Below, piece after piece: positions 33,801 through 45,400 of a stretch of 64,000 bases of DNA. The position numbers were made by a program, and so were the translations under genes. Source of the DNA: Evernia prunastri (taxonomy: Eukaryota > Ascomycota > Lecanoromycetes > Lecanorales > Parmeliaceae); contig NKYR01000107.1 of assembly GCA_003184365.1 (NCBI GenBank), positions 1 to 64,000 of the forward strand, in the 5' to 3' direction. Numbering within the stretch: position 1 is the first letter of the stretch; each line of letters begins with the position of its first letter. The notes beneath the pieces are model-generated. The model did not search any database, was not told where the DNA came from, and saw nothing but the letters and a program-made list of their open reading frames with translations.

Positions 33801-35374
33801 GGTACCGTCCTCTTTCTTGTATATTTCGACGTCGTTGGACCTGAAGTACTGTTGTGTCTTACTCTCATCATCAAAACCAAGAGCATCCGTCAGGTCTTTC
33901 AATGTCCAGTCATCCATTCTTGTTTGCCCCAGTCGTTTTGCCCTGTACGCTTTCGAGATAGCTTGTAATGCTGTTCTTCGCACAAGCCCAAAATATATCT
34001 CTGCGACACATGCCATCATGTATGAGACAGCGTTTGACTGCACCAAATTCCAAAAGCCTCCAGTATTTGCTTGCGCGGTAAGGAACTGAGTGCGCGGCCG
34101 TAAGGGTCCTTGTTCGTCCGATATATTCCCAGCCGCACTGTACAGTTTGAGCGCGACCTGCACCCTTGGATCCTTGAGTATGGGTCTCGGCAAATTCTGT
34201 GCGCGATCCTCCAAGTCTGGTCGTTGGTCTTGAATCTCGAAGATGATGCAGTAGGCCCGGAATTCAGCTTCATTGGGCGAGGTCAACGTGTGTCGACTGT
34301 CATCGTAGTAATACATCAGAGAGAGCAGAGTGTTGTTCAGCTGTTCGCGTTCTTGGTGGTGGTCGAAGCCGCTGCCTGCGGAATTCGACAGCTGGTGTAA
34401 GGAGAGGATGTGGAAGCGTGCGATGCGCTCAAAACAATCAATGGCAATTCTCAAGTCATCTACTTTTGTGACTTGTTGAATGGAGAAGTCATTCCGAATG
34501 CCTCGGGTACGGTCCCAGACGAATTTGTGCACTTTGTGAAGAGGCTCTGGTCCACCAATGACATCGTTGATTAGATAGTTCAAAGTCTTTTTGAGAACAG
34601 GTGGGGGTCTAATATCGGACGGAAGTTGCTCGTCGTAGCCAGCTGCAGATCGTCGAAACCTCTTGACCATGATCTCTTCGGAGGGCACCATGGTTTCCGA
34701 ATCCGACAATGGTGATATCTATTCCAGCAATCAGCACCACACTTCTCACGTGACGATTCTTTTTCATTGCCCATACCTTCTCATTTCCATCGACCATGAG
34801 TTGTACAATCCTCTCGACTCGTTCATATTCAGGGCACATATCTTGGCAAGTCCCCACAGGTGTGATGGCATGGGCCAGCGAAGTTGGCTTATCCGGGTCT
34901 GCAAGAAAGCCATTCCTGATTGCAGCTTTCCGTTCTTGTTCTCGATTTTGTTTGAGCTGTGGGCACGACGGAGGGCCAAATGTCACTATGTATGTCTTCG
35001 TGTCAGTAGCTGTAGGGTGAAATACGTACAGTCTGATAAAGATCGCTCATGCGCTGCTTGTAAGTCCGGCTATCTTCCACGGCTGGGTTGCGCCAGCTCT
35101 CGCTCGACGAATTTGAATGTTTGCCTGCGTGGCTCTGGAATGCAGAGGAAAGAGAAGACGGGTTCCTCCATGATTTGGAGTGGTGCAGATTCTGATTGGG
35201 AGGTGGTTTGAGATGATGGGAGGATGGGCGAGTTGTCATCGCATTGGTAGACGCCCTCTTAACAGGCTGCCTTTCTTTTCCTCCTTGAGCAGCTGCTCTT
35301 GATCTGACACCTGCCCTTGAATTTCCACGCCCCCTGCTACCACTTCTGGACCGTGGTCCTTGAGGCGCTGACAT
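30844..35374 (-). CDS. SAC3: SAC3/GANP nuclear mRNA export protein
   Basis: Exons 35030-35374, 34777-34956, 33764-34718, 32224-33714 and 30844-32168 encode 1431 residues. Sac3 is the scaffold of TREX-2, which links transcription and mRNA export at nuclear pores. A basic, Ser/Arg-rich N-terminus is followed by the Sac3 domain: VGTCQDMCPEYERVERI, then MVKRFRRSAAGYDEQLPSDI, RPPPVLKKTLNYLINDV and MACVAEIYFGLVRRTAL. The middle (about residues 500-850) is low complexity, rich in Pro, Ser and Phe with FG-like spots, fitting nucleoporin or Mex67 contact. The segment YNGRMLI... is intronic: the intron 32169-32223 (GTCAGT...ACAG) joins EASWKEA to RECRAILLAKRFFKRWK, resembling the Cdc31-binding helix region. 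The start at 35374 is the first ATG of the open frame. Confidence 0.9.
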
Positions 35375-38019
35375 TGCACCAGTCGTCCAGAAGGTGACCA
35401 CCCGGTAACAGAATCGAGTACATGAAGGTGGAATCGTCGATGAGTATTGAGGTGTTGATTGTAAATTACTTCACGTTGCGGAGAAACGAATGCTTTGTAG
35501 CGGAATGCGGCTGAAGCTACTTTACGGAGCTTCAAACGGCCCGAAAGCCTGCCAAGTCGAGTCCCACTAGTGCCGAGGTGCCTCGACACTCGAATCTTGT
35601 TAGAGCAAAAGGATCCATTCAAAAAATCTACCTTAGGTACTTATTGGATATACAACTTATTTTCTGCTGGGTGGAATGAATATTGCTCATGTATGGGAAT
35701 GATTTCGTCGTTGAAAGCACAAATGTACCCATTGGCTGCCGACTCTAACCGTGAAACGAGGAGGCGAAAAGATGAACTCACAGCCTTAATGAAAGGCTTC
35801 ACTTCCATATTCAATATAAAGATCCATTATACCTTCTTATGGGAGAGGATGGGAAAGTCTAGAATGCTCATATCCACGAGTTGACGGCTTCGTCCAATAC
35901 TTGTCTCGACTCTTTGACGAAGAGCAGAAGAACACAAAGACATACCAAAATTGCCTCTAGGCAGCTACATAGCATCAATGACGCTGTTCCCAAACACACT
36001 CACATCTAGAAGAAAAGGGATTTCGAATGCGCCTGTATCTGCCATGAGCAATGCTATGAATCATGCTCTCTAATCTTCGATGCTGCTGGTTGGACCCAAA
36101 CCCACTGTCACCACCATCAACTAATATCCAATTTCTCCACGGTGATTGAAAATCGAGACGAGCCGTTTGAAGCCTGTTGCGTCTCTTGCCATCTTATTTC
36201 CACCTTACTCCTCCCTTCCGATTTCCGTTCAGCGCAAGCCACAAGCTTTTCATAGGATCAGAGGTAACACGTGCCACCATAGGTAGGCTCGGGCTTCTAT
36301 GAAAAGAAAGAGTCCTCATAATCAGCAAAGACCGTTGGTGATTGGACAAACAAGGAGAAGAACAGAAAGATGTTGGCAGGAAGACGTGCTAGAACTTTTT
36401 CGGCTTCAGCAGTTGAAGCGTACAGAAGGGGTTGGTCAAAAGGCGAAGGATGCGGATCCTTGCTTGTACAGACAGCCACGGATCATTCGACGGTGAGATC
36501 TCTGAAGCTCTCAAGCATCTCGAACCAGACTGGTGCAGAAGTTGAAAGCAGGAATCACCGCTATTGACGCACGACTTTAATTAAGTGCGGTACTGCAGCA
36601 GGACACACATAACTAGATCGGGAAAGTCAATCGAGCAGATGATCCCAGGCTGCTTTTCAAAACACAGGGTTATGTATACCTACTCGATGCTCATCGAGTC
36701 CATTGCACTCCCTTGGGAGACATTCGAATGGTGGCGCAAAGCCCCTTGAAGTGGGCGGGGGAAGACGGGCATCATGCACGCATGCAATGGTGCATGCAGG
36801 ATATTCAGAGACTGACTAGGTACGAGTGCCGGGTTGACGTCGGATCAATGCCACTGGCTCATTGATCATGGACCATTCCTTCCTTCCTCCGAGGCACTTG
36901 ATAATTTGATCTGCCTACGAGTATGCCTACGAGTACTGAGAACTCGTAGGTAAGGTATCTGCCATTCTATATATTCTGACGCTAATCCAGTTCAGGAAAA
37001 ATGCGCTCCTTTCCGTCCAGCACCTCGGCCAAGATCTCTCAAAATGATCTTGATATACAAACTCTTCGTTTGACGCTGTCCTAAAATTTCGATTTTCCGA
37101 GATCTTACTTGATCAGGCTCTTGTGTCCGGACAAAATAAAAAATTTAAACCCCCATCCTGCAAGGTCTCCTTCCCAGTTGCCTTGCATGAGGTGTGGAGC
37201 GCTGAAGCTAGGCAGCGAAATCACCTGCATGTACTTCAATCGGTGGGGAAAGCGCAGGCAGCTCTTGGGGACAATGCGATGCGCCGATGATGGGAGAGAT
37301 ATTGCGGAGAGAGAGCCAATTGTGAGATACTGTGGAGTAAAAGAGCGGCCGCTGCATGCGTATGCAATGCACCGGCTAATGCCGATTTCGCAACCTTACG
37401 GAGCGGCACCCGTGCCGTGCATGTGCTTTCCAACCAAGAATAGACAGGAGCAGGACGACGAAAGATCGGTAGGAGAGCATCCCCCAATGCTTTTCGCCCT
37501 GGAGCGAGACAAAGAAAGGTATGGGAAGCAGGAGAAAGGGTGGAGATTGAGGGGGTCGTAAGGAGTCGTAAGGAGAGACTTTGTTTTCATTAATCGTGAC
37601 ATTAAGCTACCTAATACTGTCCTTCAATGCACTACTCGTTCCAATGAAAGACAGCAAGAACCACGAATTTCCCAAAACCAAAACCGGTCAACAGCCAGCT
37701 GTCCGTCCCAATTAGACTCCCCGCGATCTTCGGAGCACCGTAAATGCCAAAAAAAAAGTGGTCGCCCATAGATACTCGCTGTGTGGACCAGCGTCACGTA
37801 TCAACAATATGGCGTAGCGTTTGGTACATGGATGCGCTGGGGACTATCGAGATTCCAAAATTGTACAGCGGCCAGAAACAAAATATCCTAGCGGTCGAAT
37901 GGAAACAATCTGAAGAAAACGAAAACAAAATCCAGAAGCTGCTTCTGGAGAAATAATGAGCGACGCGAAGTATATAGTCGTAAAGTGCTGGTTTCGTTAC
38001 CCTCGGCGAGCCAGCCGAG
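35375..38019. other. Gene-poor stretch, 2.6 kb
   Basis: Between the SAC3 start and the 3' end of the YDR124W-like gene (same strand). It has only short frames; the longest (37109-37561, 150 codons, plus) has no recognisable feature and Met/Cys/Arg-rich composition. An inverted and direct repeat of CCTACGAGT occurs at 36914-36950, and ACCTTAGGTA-type words at 35630 and 36950. The SAC3 promoter should lie at 35375 onward. Confidence 0.45.
36914..36950. repeat. CCTACGAGT direct and inverted repeat
   Basis: CCTACGAGT at 36914-36922 is repeated at 36926-36934 and appears inverted (ACTCGTAGG) at 36942-36950, with a 7-nt loop between the second and third copies. Could be a hairpin or a paired binding site. 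Confidence 0.5.
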
Positions 38020-40440
38020 TCAAAGGAGCGTGGGTCGAAGCGTCGGTGAAAAGGAAGGTAGGGTCGCATGGCAAGACTCGGGCTGGCGTTGTTGTTGTTG
38101 GGAGAATGGGTCCAGCTCGTCCTCGGTGCCGGCGGGGGTGTGGGTGTTGAAGTCGGTGGTGTACAAAAACTGGTCTGCCAGGTCTGGATTGCCACCGTTC
38201 ATGCTCGAGATTTGGTATTGAGGAGCGTTGACCGCCTGTAGGTTGAGGCGTTGTTGGATAATGCCCTCGTCAAGACTGTGATGGTTCGGCGGGACCAGAG
38301 CCTGGTTCCCGTCGTTCCAGGTGTCCGGTTGCATGCCGAAGGAGAAGCTCGCGCCGCCGTAGTCACCGCCGAAGGAGCCGTTCGTGGCTGGCAGGAATGA
38401 GATGCCGGGGTCAGCGACGTCCATGTACGTCGCGGGCTCAATTTGGGCATCCCAGAGATTTTGAGTCTGCCAGTTCAAGTGGTCGGCATCTGGTCCCCAT
38501 AATCCAGCGAAGCCTGTTGAAGACCCGGCAAACGTTTGGTGACAGACATTTTCCGTCTTCGGTGGGCAGGGCCGCGAGGAAGGGCTACGAGTGGAGATTC
38601 TATTCGGACGCATTCGATTTGCCGAGTCATGGTCGTACTGGCGGTGTACGAGATCTTGGTTCGGATGGCTGGTTGTGGAAGGCGATCCGGGACGGTATTG
38701 GTCACGGAATGGCAGAACCCTTTGGACTTCACTAGGTGTCGCAAAAGGACCACATGTGTCTGATCGAGCGAAGGTGGTCGGGTCTTGCCGGAAATTTGCT
38801 GACTGCTGAAACCAATTCCCTTGGACCAAGTTGTGGGGTCTGCCCGTCGGCGATGGCGAGTCAAAGACAGGCAACCCATGCTGTGGTGTGCGAGATTTGC
38901 ACATTCCAGGCTCATAGGAGCTCGCGTCTGAAGCAACTTCCTCAGTTGACGAAGATGAGACCGAAAGCATGCTGGGGTCACAGCCTGCGCTAGCGCCGAC
39001 CTCTTCTTCCTCGGTTTGCGTAGTGATGCCCATGTTTGCGATAGGTGCATTACATGCTGAGGGGTTTCTCTCCTCTACATCTTGTTTCACCTGCTCGCTG
39101 GATGGACTTACGGCCGTGACCGCCGACTTCCGTGCCTTGCGGTTTTTGCAGCGAGGTTTAGGCATCTCGACAGAAATCAGGGTATCTTCATCTGAAGCAG
39201 GATTAGCACTAGGCGAGATATGCCGCCAGCTGGGGTGACGATTACCAATCTCACCCCGCTCATACTGCATCTCTTGTTCTCTCACACGGTATATCTCGTT
39301 TAGCCGATCGACATACTCGGGCTTCCAGTGCTTTCTCCCGGACTCAAGGTGAATGCTTTCGGTACTTTGCTTCAACGTTTCTAAATTAAAGTCGCCATCC
39401 TCGAAGCCTTTGCCTTGACTTCTTATGAGGTGAACAAGGAGTATAAGCCTTTCTAGATGGGAAGTCAGCACCAAATTGAAACAAGCTCACAGACAGACTG
39501 ACCAGGCTTTTTCACGTGGTCCGGCTCCCTGTGCCGACACCCTAAACCATCTTTCCAACCCGCATCGGAGGGCCAGTAACCGGGCATGGTGTAGTGCCCT
39601 AGGTAACCGTGCACGTCTATCGACCTCCTTTTCTCAGCGACAGACCTCCCACCGTTGTAGGGGTGGGTAGTCTGCTTTTTCGGTTGAGCATACCGAATCC
39701 ACACTTTCACGATGTCCTTGCAGGCAAGTTGGTTGATTGACCGAAAGGCAGGTATGTAGTAGCGTGAAAGTAACTCGCTGACTTTGATTAGCTGGGTTTC
39801 GGTATATCCACCTTCCAACTCGTCTTCGGACTCGGAGTCTTCGCCTCGGCGGCGGTTGACATGTCTTCGCGTTCTGCGTAACGCGGTGTTAGGGGAGCTG
39901 GAGCCCCTCCTCTTCCTCTTTGGGGTCCGATTACGCCGATCTGCACTTGGCAGGCCGCAAGTCTGTCCGCTTTCGGACGTAGTGTCTCCTTGATCAAGTG
40001 CTGCGAGCCTGTCAGTAACATTCACGATAGATAACAGACCGTGGGAGGATATGGCAATGCTGACCTTTAACAGATGAAAGGGAACGTCGAGGCTTTAAGA
40101 TATCCTCAACACGGACCTCTTGGGGCTCCGGGTGCGCCTTGGTGATCTGAAACGCCTTACCAGAGTTGAGAAGGTACGTCACCTCGACGTCCCGAATGTC
40201 ACGGTCGTCCTTTAAATCCTGCACAAGATCCTTCATAGCCTGCAGAAGACCCTGGAGAGTTCCATATCAGCATGGATCGATCAGTAAATTCTATCATTCA
40301 CATACCATTGGCCCCGCATTAGGAACACTATCTGTCGCACAAAGGCGTCGAGTCCGATTGCGATCATCATCATTATTATCGGGTGAGTCGATTTTGGTTG
40401 GTCTGTAGTGACCCCTGCCCGATTTGATGTTCTGGACCAT
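38020..40440 (-). CDS. YDR124W / AFUB_079030-like helical-bundle protein
   Basis: Exons 40306-40440, 40065-40251, 39503-40000 and 38020-39452 give 750 residues. The recognisable domain covers about residues 160-290: LLSRYYIPAFRSINQLACK, then VKVWIRYAQPKKQTTHPYNG, the GYWPSDAGWKDGLGCRHREP block and DHVKKPERLILLVHLIRS. I recognise this arrangement (conserved Pro-Lys-Lys-Gln-Thr-x-x-Pro-Tyr and the HREPDH motif) as that of yeast YDR124W and of the Aspergillus fumigatus subtelomeric hrmA-associated cluster protein AFUB_079030. A basic KRKRRGSSSPN segment before it may be a nuclear localisation signal. The remaining ~450 residues are Ser/Pro/Gln-rich and probably disordered, ending in a QQQQRQ run. 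Molecular function is unknown. The exon at 39503-40000 depends on an acceptor at 40001-40003 chosen for phase. Confidence 0.7.
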
Positions 40441-41494
40441 GATGTCGACTTAGGTAAACAAGCGGAGTTCAGAAAAGTGTCTAGGGTAAATGACTTAAAG
40501 CAAGGTCGGGTATTGTCGATGGGGACTCTTCTGGTGACCTAATGGTAGGAACCCCGTTCGCTGGACTTGCTCGGTGCTGGATATGCTCGGATGTGTTGGT
40601 GCATCTAAGCCCTACTGCATCTGTCAGTCGAAAACGCGATGGGTTGCTGAAGGATGAAGCGCGCGCCTTGCCAACGCAATACTGTCATAGAGCTACAAGT
40701 AGAAGAGGAAGAGAGCAATTCGCTGAATTGGGAAAGCAAACAGCGAAGCGTCAGGGTTCCACCCCAAGTCCTAGCCTTCTAATCTGCTTGCAAAGAAAGG
40801 TCCGAGCCAGAGATACGAGGTAAAGCTTGAAGGGTAGACGGATTATAGGACTAACCAGAGAAAAGGGTCCGCGACGACTTTGTGTAGCCGCAAAGACTGA
40901 AAATACAGGGTAGAAAATTGAGTCGGTCCGTGTGAGGGTCGGGGTTTGGTCCCAGAAGCGTTCACAAATCGTACTTTAACAAGCCCAACATCTGGCGGTC
41001 GAAAGACATGTTTGTGTGCGCAACAAATTAGGGAAGTACAAGATTTTCATGCAATAGTAGGTATAAGGAAGAGAGAGAGAGAACAGGGCTTGGATACAGG
41101 CTGAGGGGCAAGGAAAATTGGTGAGGAGAGGATTTGATATAGGAGCAAGATGAGTAGAGATTATTATTGCATGCCGATAAAAGACAGAGCGATCTCAGAT
41201 GATCGATTGAGAATTGAGACAACGTCTACCAACCCCATGCCTCAGGGCACACTAGGGGAAAGACGGCTTTGCATCCGCAGGTCAAACATGAGAATAAGTT
41301 GCAGCTCATGACGCCGCCGTCGGGGCTAGGTAAGAAGAGTACGTAGATAAAGTCGGTAGAGGAGCAGATGGCATCAATCAACAAACTGACTGGACACGCA
41401 AGTACTAGCATAAGTAACATTTGGGGGTCTGGCCAATAAGAAATTCGTATAATGATGGATGTGAGGTGTTGACAAGGGTTCTCAAAGGAAAATA

Positions 41495-41530
41495 GGGAGA
41501 GAGGGAGAGAGGGAGAGAGGGAGAGAGGGA
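41495..41530. repeat. Tandem repeat of GGGAGAGA, about 4.5 copies
   Basis: Four exact copies of the 8-nt unit GGGAGAGA followed by GGGA. Purine-only strand. Confidence 0.9.
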
Positions 41531-41825
41531 AAAAGACCCGACGAGTGTAAATGTTCTGCAGGAAGCAAGCCCATTTTTTCGGATTTCTGTGGGTCCTTGC
41601 CGTACAATCCGGGGTTGGGGTCGGGTATAAGCCGTATGGTAAGATTATCTTCCACCTCAAGGGACTCCATCACACTTACCTGCCTACTTTCCTCTCCACC
41701 CGCGGCGAGCATCTCCGCAGCTATTCCTTTTCACCCAAGGTACCTAGGTATAGTGTGTGTAGGTAGGTACTAGGTATAGTCCTGGCATTCTGACACTTGA
41801 TCGTGCTCTTCTGATCCTTACTTCT

Positions 41826-41873
41826 AGACTCATAGACTCATAGACTCTTAGACTCTTAGACTCTTAGACTCTT
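41826..41873. repeat. Tandem repeat of AGACTCWT, six copies
   Basis: Two copies of AGACTCAT followed by four of AGACTCTT, exactly in register, then AGG. The same 8-nt period as the neighbouring GGGAGAGA repeat but an unrelated sequence. Confidence 0.9.
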
Positions 41874-42445
41874 AGGAAAGCGAGCAACCTGCTGCTATGT
41901 GCCTCCATCTGCCTATATTTGCCGTATCATAATCCCAGGTAGTCATATCTTCAGGACCAGGGATCCAAAGCTCAGCAGAGGGAACGCACGCCTCCAGGAG
42001 AACTTCAGGAGAAACGGTGAGCCTCTGGCAAGGGCCAAAGTCCAGAGTGCTACCGTATACGCATACCGTCCAAGCAAGCCGAGTCAACAGTCTATTGCCC
42101 CGAAAGAGCCTCGTGCATGCATAAGAATAAGATTGAAAGACATTTAAACGAGCAAGCGCTCGGGGACCACCGGAACCTTGCTTCCGAAAGCCGGGTTTTC
42201 AACCAATTTCAAACAAGGCTAAGTATAGTATCTCAGAAGGGAACGCGGGTAGCCACTGGATCTATACAACCTCAAGGCCTGCTTCCAACCCGGTTTTCAA
42301 CCAGCATTCATTTCACTGGGCACATGTACACATTGTACCTAGCTCTATCTTCCTTGCAGATGTGGGGGAGATTTCACGGCCAATGTGCAGCCCTAAGGTA
42401 AGATACTTCGCTGGCGCTGCATGTGGATCCTTACCGCAACCCTCG

Positions 42446-45400
42446 TTATTGTCCGACGCTGTCGAGCAAGCCAGCTTCCTTGACTAAGTCATAGAATAGA
42501 CCCTTGCGACGGACCAGGGCTGACGGGGTATCAAATTCTGCAACAGTCCCGTGGTCCAAAACGACGATCCGATCCGAGTCGAGGATGGTATTGATCCGAT
42601 GCGCAATGGTAATAATAGTGCGGTCCTTGAACATATTGCTTCTAAGGGTTGTCTGCAGCATAGCATCAGTCTCCACATCTACCGCTGCCGTTGCCTCGTC
42701 GAGTACTGCCAAAACATGTCAGTAGACACAGCATCATCTACAAGTCATGCGATGCGACTTACCTAGAATGTTCGTAGGGGTCAGCAATGCTCTGGCTAGG
42801 GAGATCAATTGCCGCTGTCCTGCTGACAGGTTCGAGCCTGCATCGATGCGTCAGAATTAATTTCGACCAAGCCTCTGCTCCATCGCATAATGTTGTTTGC
42901 GAACTGACCTCCTTCATGTACGCTGGCTTCCAGCCCCCCCTGCATGCTTGCGACGTGCTCTTTGAGCCGTGCGTGATCTTGTACGTATTAGTGGGCGCGC
43001 AGGAACAAGTCATCGCACCTGGCAGCAGACTCACCTAGCACGCTCCAAAGTTCCGTATCATCGTGAATGTGACCTGGATCCAAATTATCTCGGATCGTAC
43101 CTTCGAAGAGAGCTGCGTCTTGAGGAATAATGGCAAGCCTGCCTCGAAGGTCGACAAGGCCAATGGTGGATGTGTTCAGGCCATCGATTGAGATGTTACC
43201 AGTGTCGGGCTCAATAATTCTGAATAAAGCCAGGGTGAGGGACGATTTCCCCGCCCCGGTACGGCCGACAACGCCGATCTTCTCGTGGGATTTGATATGG
43301 AGATTGATGTTTTTGAGGATCAGTTCTAGACCTGGCCGGTATCTTGCTGAATAGTTCTTAAATTCGACAGCTCCTTGCCCTGGCCAGCTGATCTTTGGTC
43401 TATGTTTGGACATAACATCAGGTGCCTCGCTTGGTAGCCTAGCATACTCTAAAACGCGTTCCACTGAGACTATATTCGTCTCGACCTCTACGGTTTGCCT
43501 CACGATCCAATTCAGACTAGTAGTAATCTGTAAAGCATAACTCATGGCCAAACCGACAAGGCCTGCCGATAAGCCACTGCCTGTGGCGACGGATATGATG
43601 GCAAAAGAAGCCGCCGCCAGGATTATAAATGAGCCGATGAATTCGAGTCGGACTGCCAGCCACCGGTTTGCACTGATGGACGGAAAGTATGCCCGAAGAT
43701 TTGCATCCACCCGCCACTCGTTCTCTAAAGCAAACCTGCTTTGCTGGCGATAAGCGCGGATTGTTGTGATGCCACCAAGAGATTCTTGGAAATGTGCATA
43801 TATCGGACTTCTGCTGATGCTGTCGAGACGTTTCAGCTCCCTTGAAGTGCGCAAGTAGTAACGCTGAATGTAGAGGTAGACGGCTCCAAGGGGAATGATC
43901 AACGCCACGAAGACTGGGGTGGAGACAGCAATCAGGATGAGTGTGTAAAACGCTCGAGCACTGTTGACAAACAACATGTTGAAGGTTCTCGCCAGCACTT
44001 CATCGACTCGGTAAATGTCACTGGAGAATCGATTCAAGATTCGTCCAGACGGAGTGGTCTCGAAGAAACTCATTGGGGATCTGAATATCGCATAGGCCAT
44101 CCTTTCGTGTAATTTGCGCGAAGCCTCGATTGAACAAAATATCCAAAGTATAAGGGTCTGTATCACGACAAGGCCCGCACCACCGATTCCGAAGGCGAAA
44201 TAGATCCCGATGTACTTGCCGACTTGGGGGTTGCCACCGTATTCCTGGTTAACTTCGGACCACTGCTTCAGCCACAAACTACCCCCAATTTGAGCTGTTT
44301 GTGCGCCGATGAGTGTGATCAGGTAGACACACACAGCAATCAGGTTGCTATTCTTTGCATACTCCATGTACACATTCCACTTCACTTTGCCCTGTTCGGA
44401 GAATTCTTTGCTCTGCTTTGATTTGACGCCTTCTCCTTCTTCATCGGTTACCTTGCCGCGAGGGCCCTTGAACGATGCTGTGCTTGCGCGTCGTAATGAA
44501 TTGCTGCTAGCTTTTCGTCCTGTGCCTGCATTGGCTCGTATAGGTGCCAGTTGGGTGATGCCTTCTTGAGCTTCTTCTTTCTCTTCCGCGAATGAGTCGC
44601 CGGTGCCTATACCAAATACGGTGTTAGAGTCCTCACTCTCTGAGCTCATGGAGTCTTTGCTGTCTTCCACGCTAGGAGATGGAGTCTCTTGCTCTTCTTC
44701 GTTATTGGCGGTCCTATGCAAATTTCTGTGTCAGCATCGCTCTCTTTGACCAAGAGCTCAAGAAGCGAGACAAATTAAGATAGAGAGCACCAAAATCTTT
44801 CGGACGCCGGATTATGGCAAATGAACCAAGTAACAAGAAATTTCTGGAGAGTGAAGAACCTTTCTGTTTCCGAAAGATAGAGTGTGACCATAAATGCTAG
44901 CAAGTAGAAAGGCTTTACTCCAAAATGTCGGAGTCGGGACGAGATGTGACCCAAATTTGCCCCCAAACGAGGATTGACTCCGAAATGTACGTACCTGATC
45001 AGATTTGCAACCTCCCCTTTCATGGCGATGAGCTGTTCGTATGTGCCCTTTTCTAAGATTCTGCCATCACGTATTAAGGTAACAAAATCTGCCTCGAAGA
45101 GTACTGGAATCGAATTGGTCGCTAGTATTCTAGTTTTTCCAGCCAACAGACCTTTCGATCCGAGCACATTCTCAATCAAGTGTCTTCCCACGTGTTGATC
45201 TACAGCGGAGAGACAATCGTCGAGAAGGTAGACATCAGCGCGGGCGTACACAGCTCTTGCCAATGTCAGACGAGCTTTTTGTCCTCCAGATAAAGATATC
45301 CCTCGTTCCCCCACCTCGGTCTGGTCTCCATCCGGCAGGGTCTTTAGATCTTCGGCTAGAGCGCATGCATTGATTGTTCGCTCGTAGAAGTGTGGATCCC

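Larger units (their letters stand above)
40441..42445. other. Gene-poor stretch with two 8-nt tandem repeats
   Basis: About 2 kb between the YDR124W-like start and the 3' end of the ABC transporter gene (both minus). It contains the tandem repeats at 41495-41530 and 41826-41873 and a cluster of TAGGTA/ACCTA words at 41738-41780. No credible gene. The YDR124W-like promoter should lie at 40441 onward. Confidence 0.5.

Noticed and set aside
37109..37561. 150-codon plus-strand frame in the SAC3 upstream desert
   Set aside because: Composition is unlike a folded protein, there is no recognisable motif, and the opposite strand is equally open.
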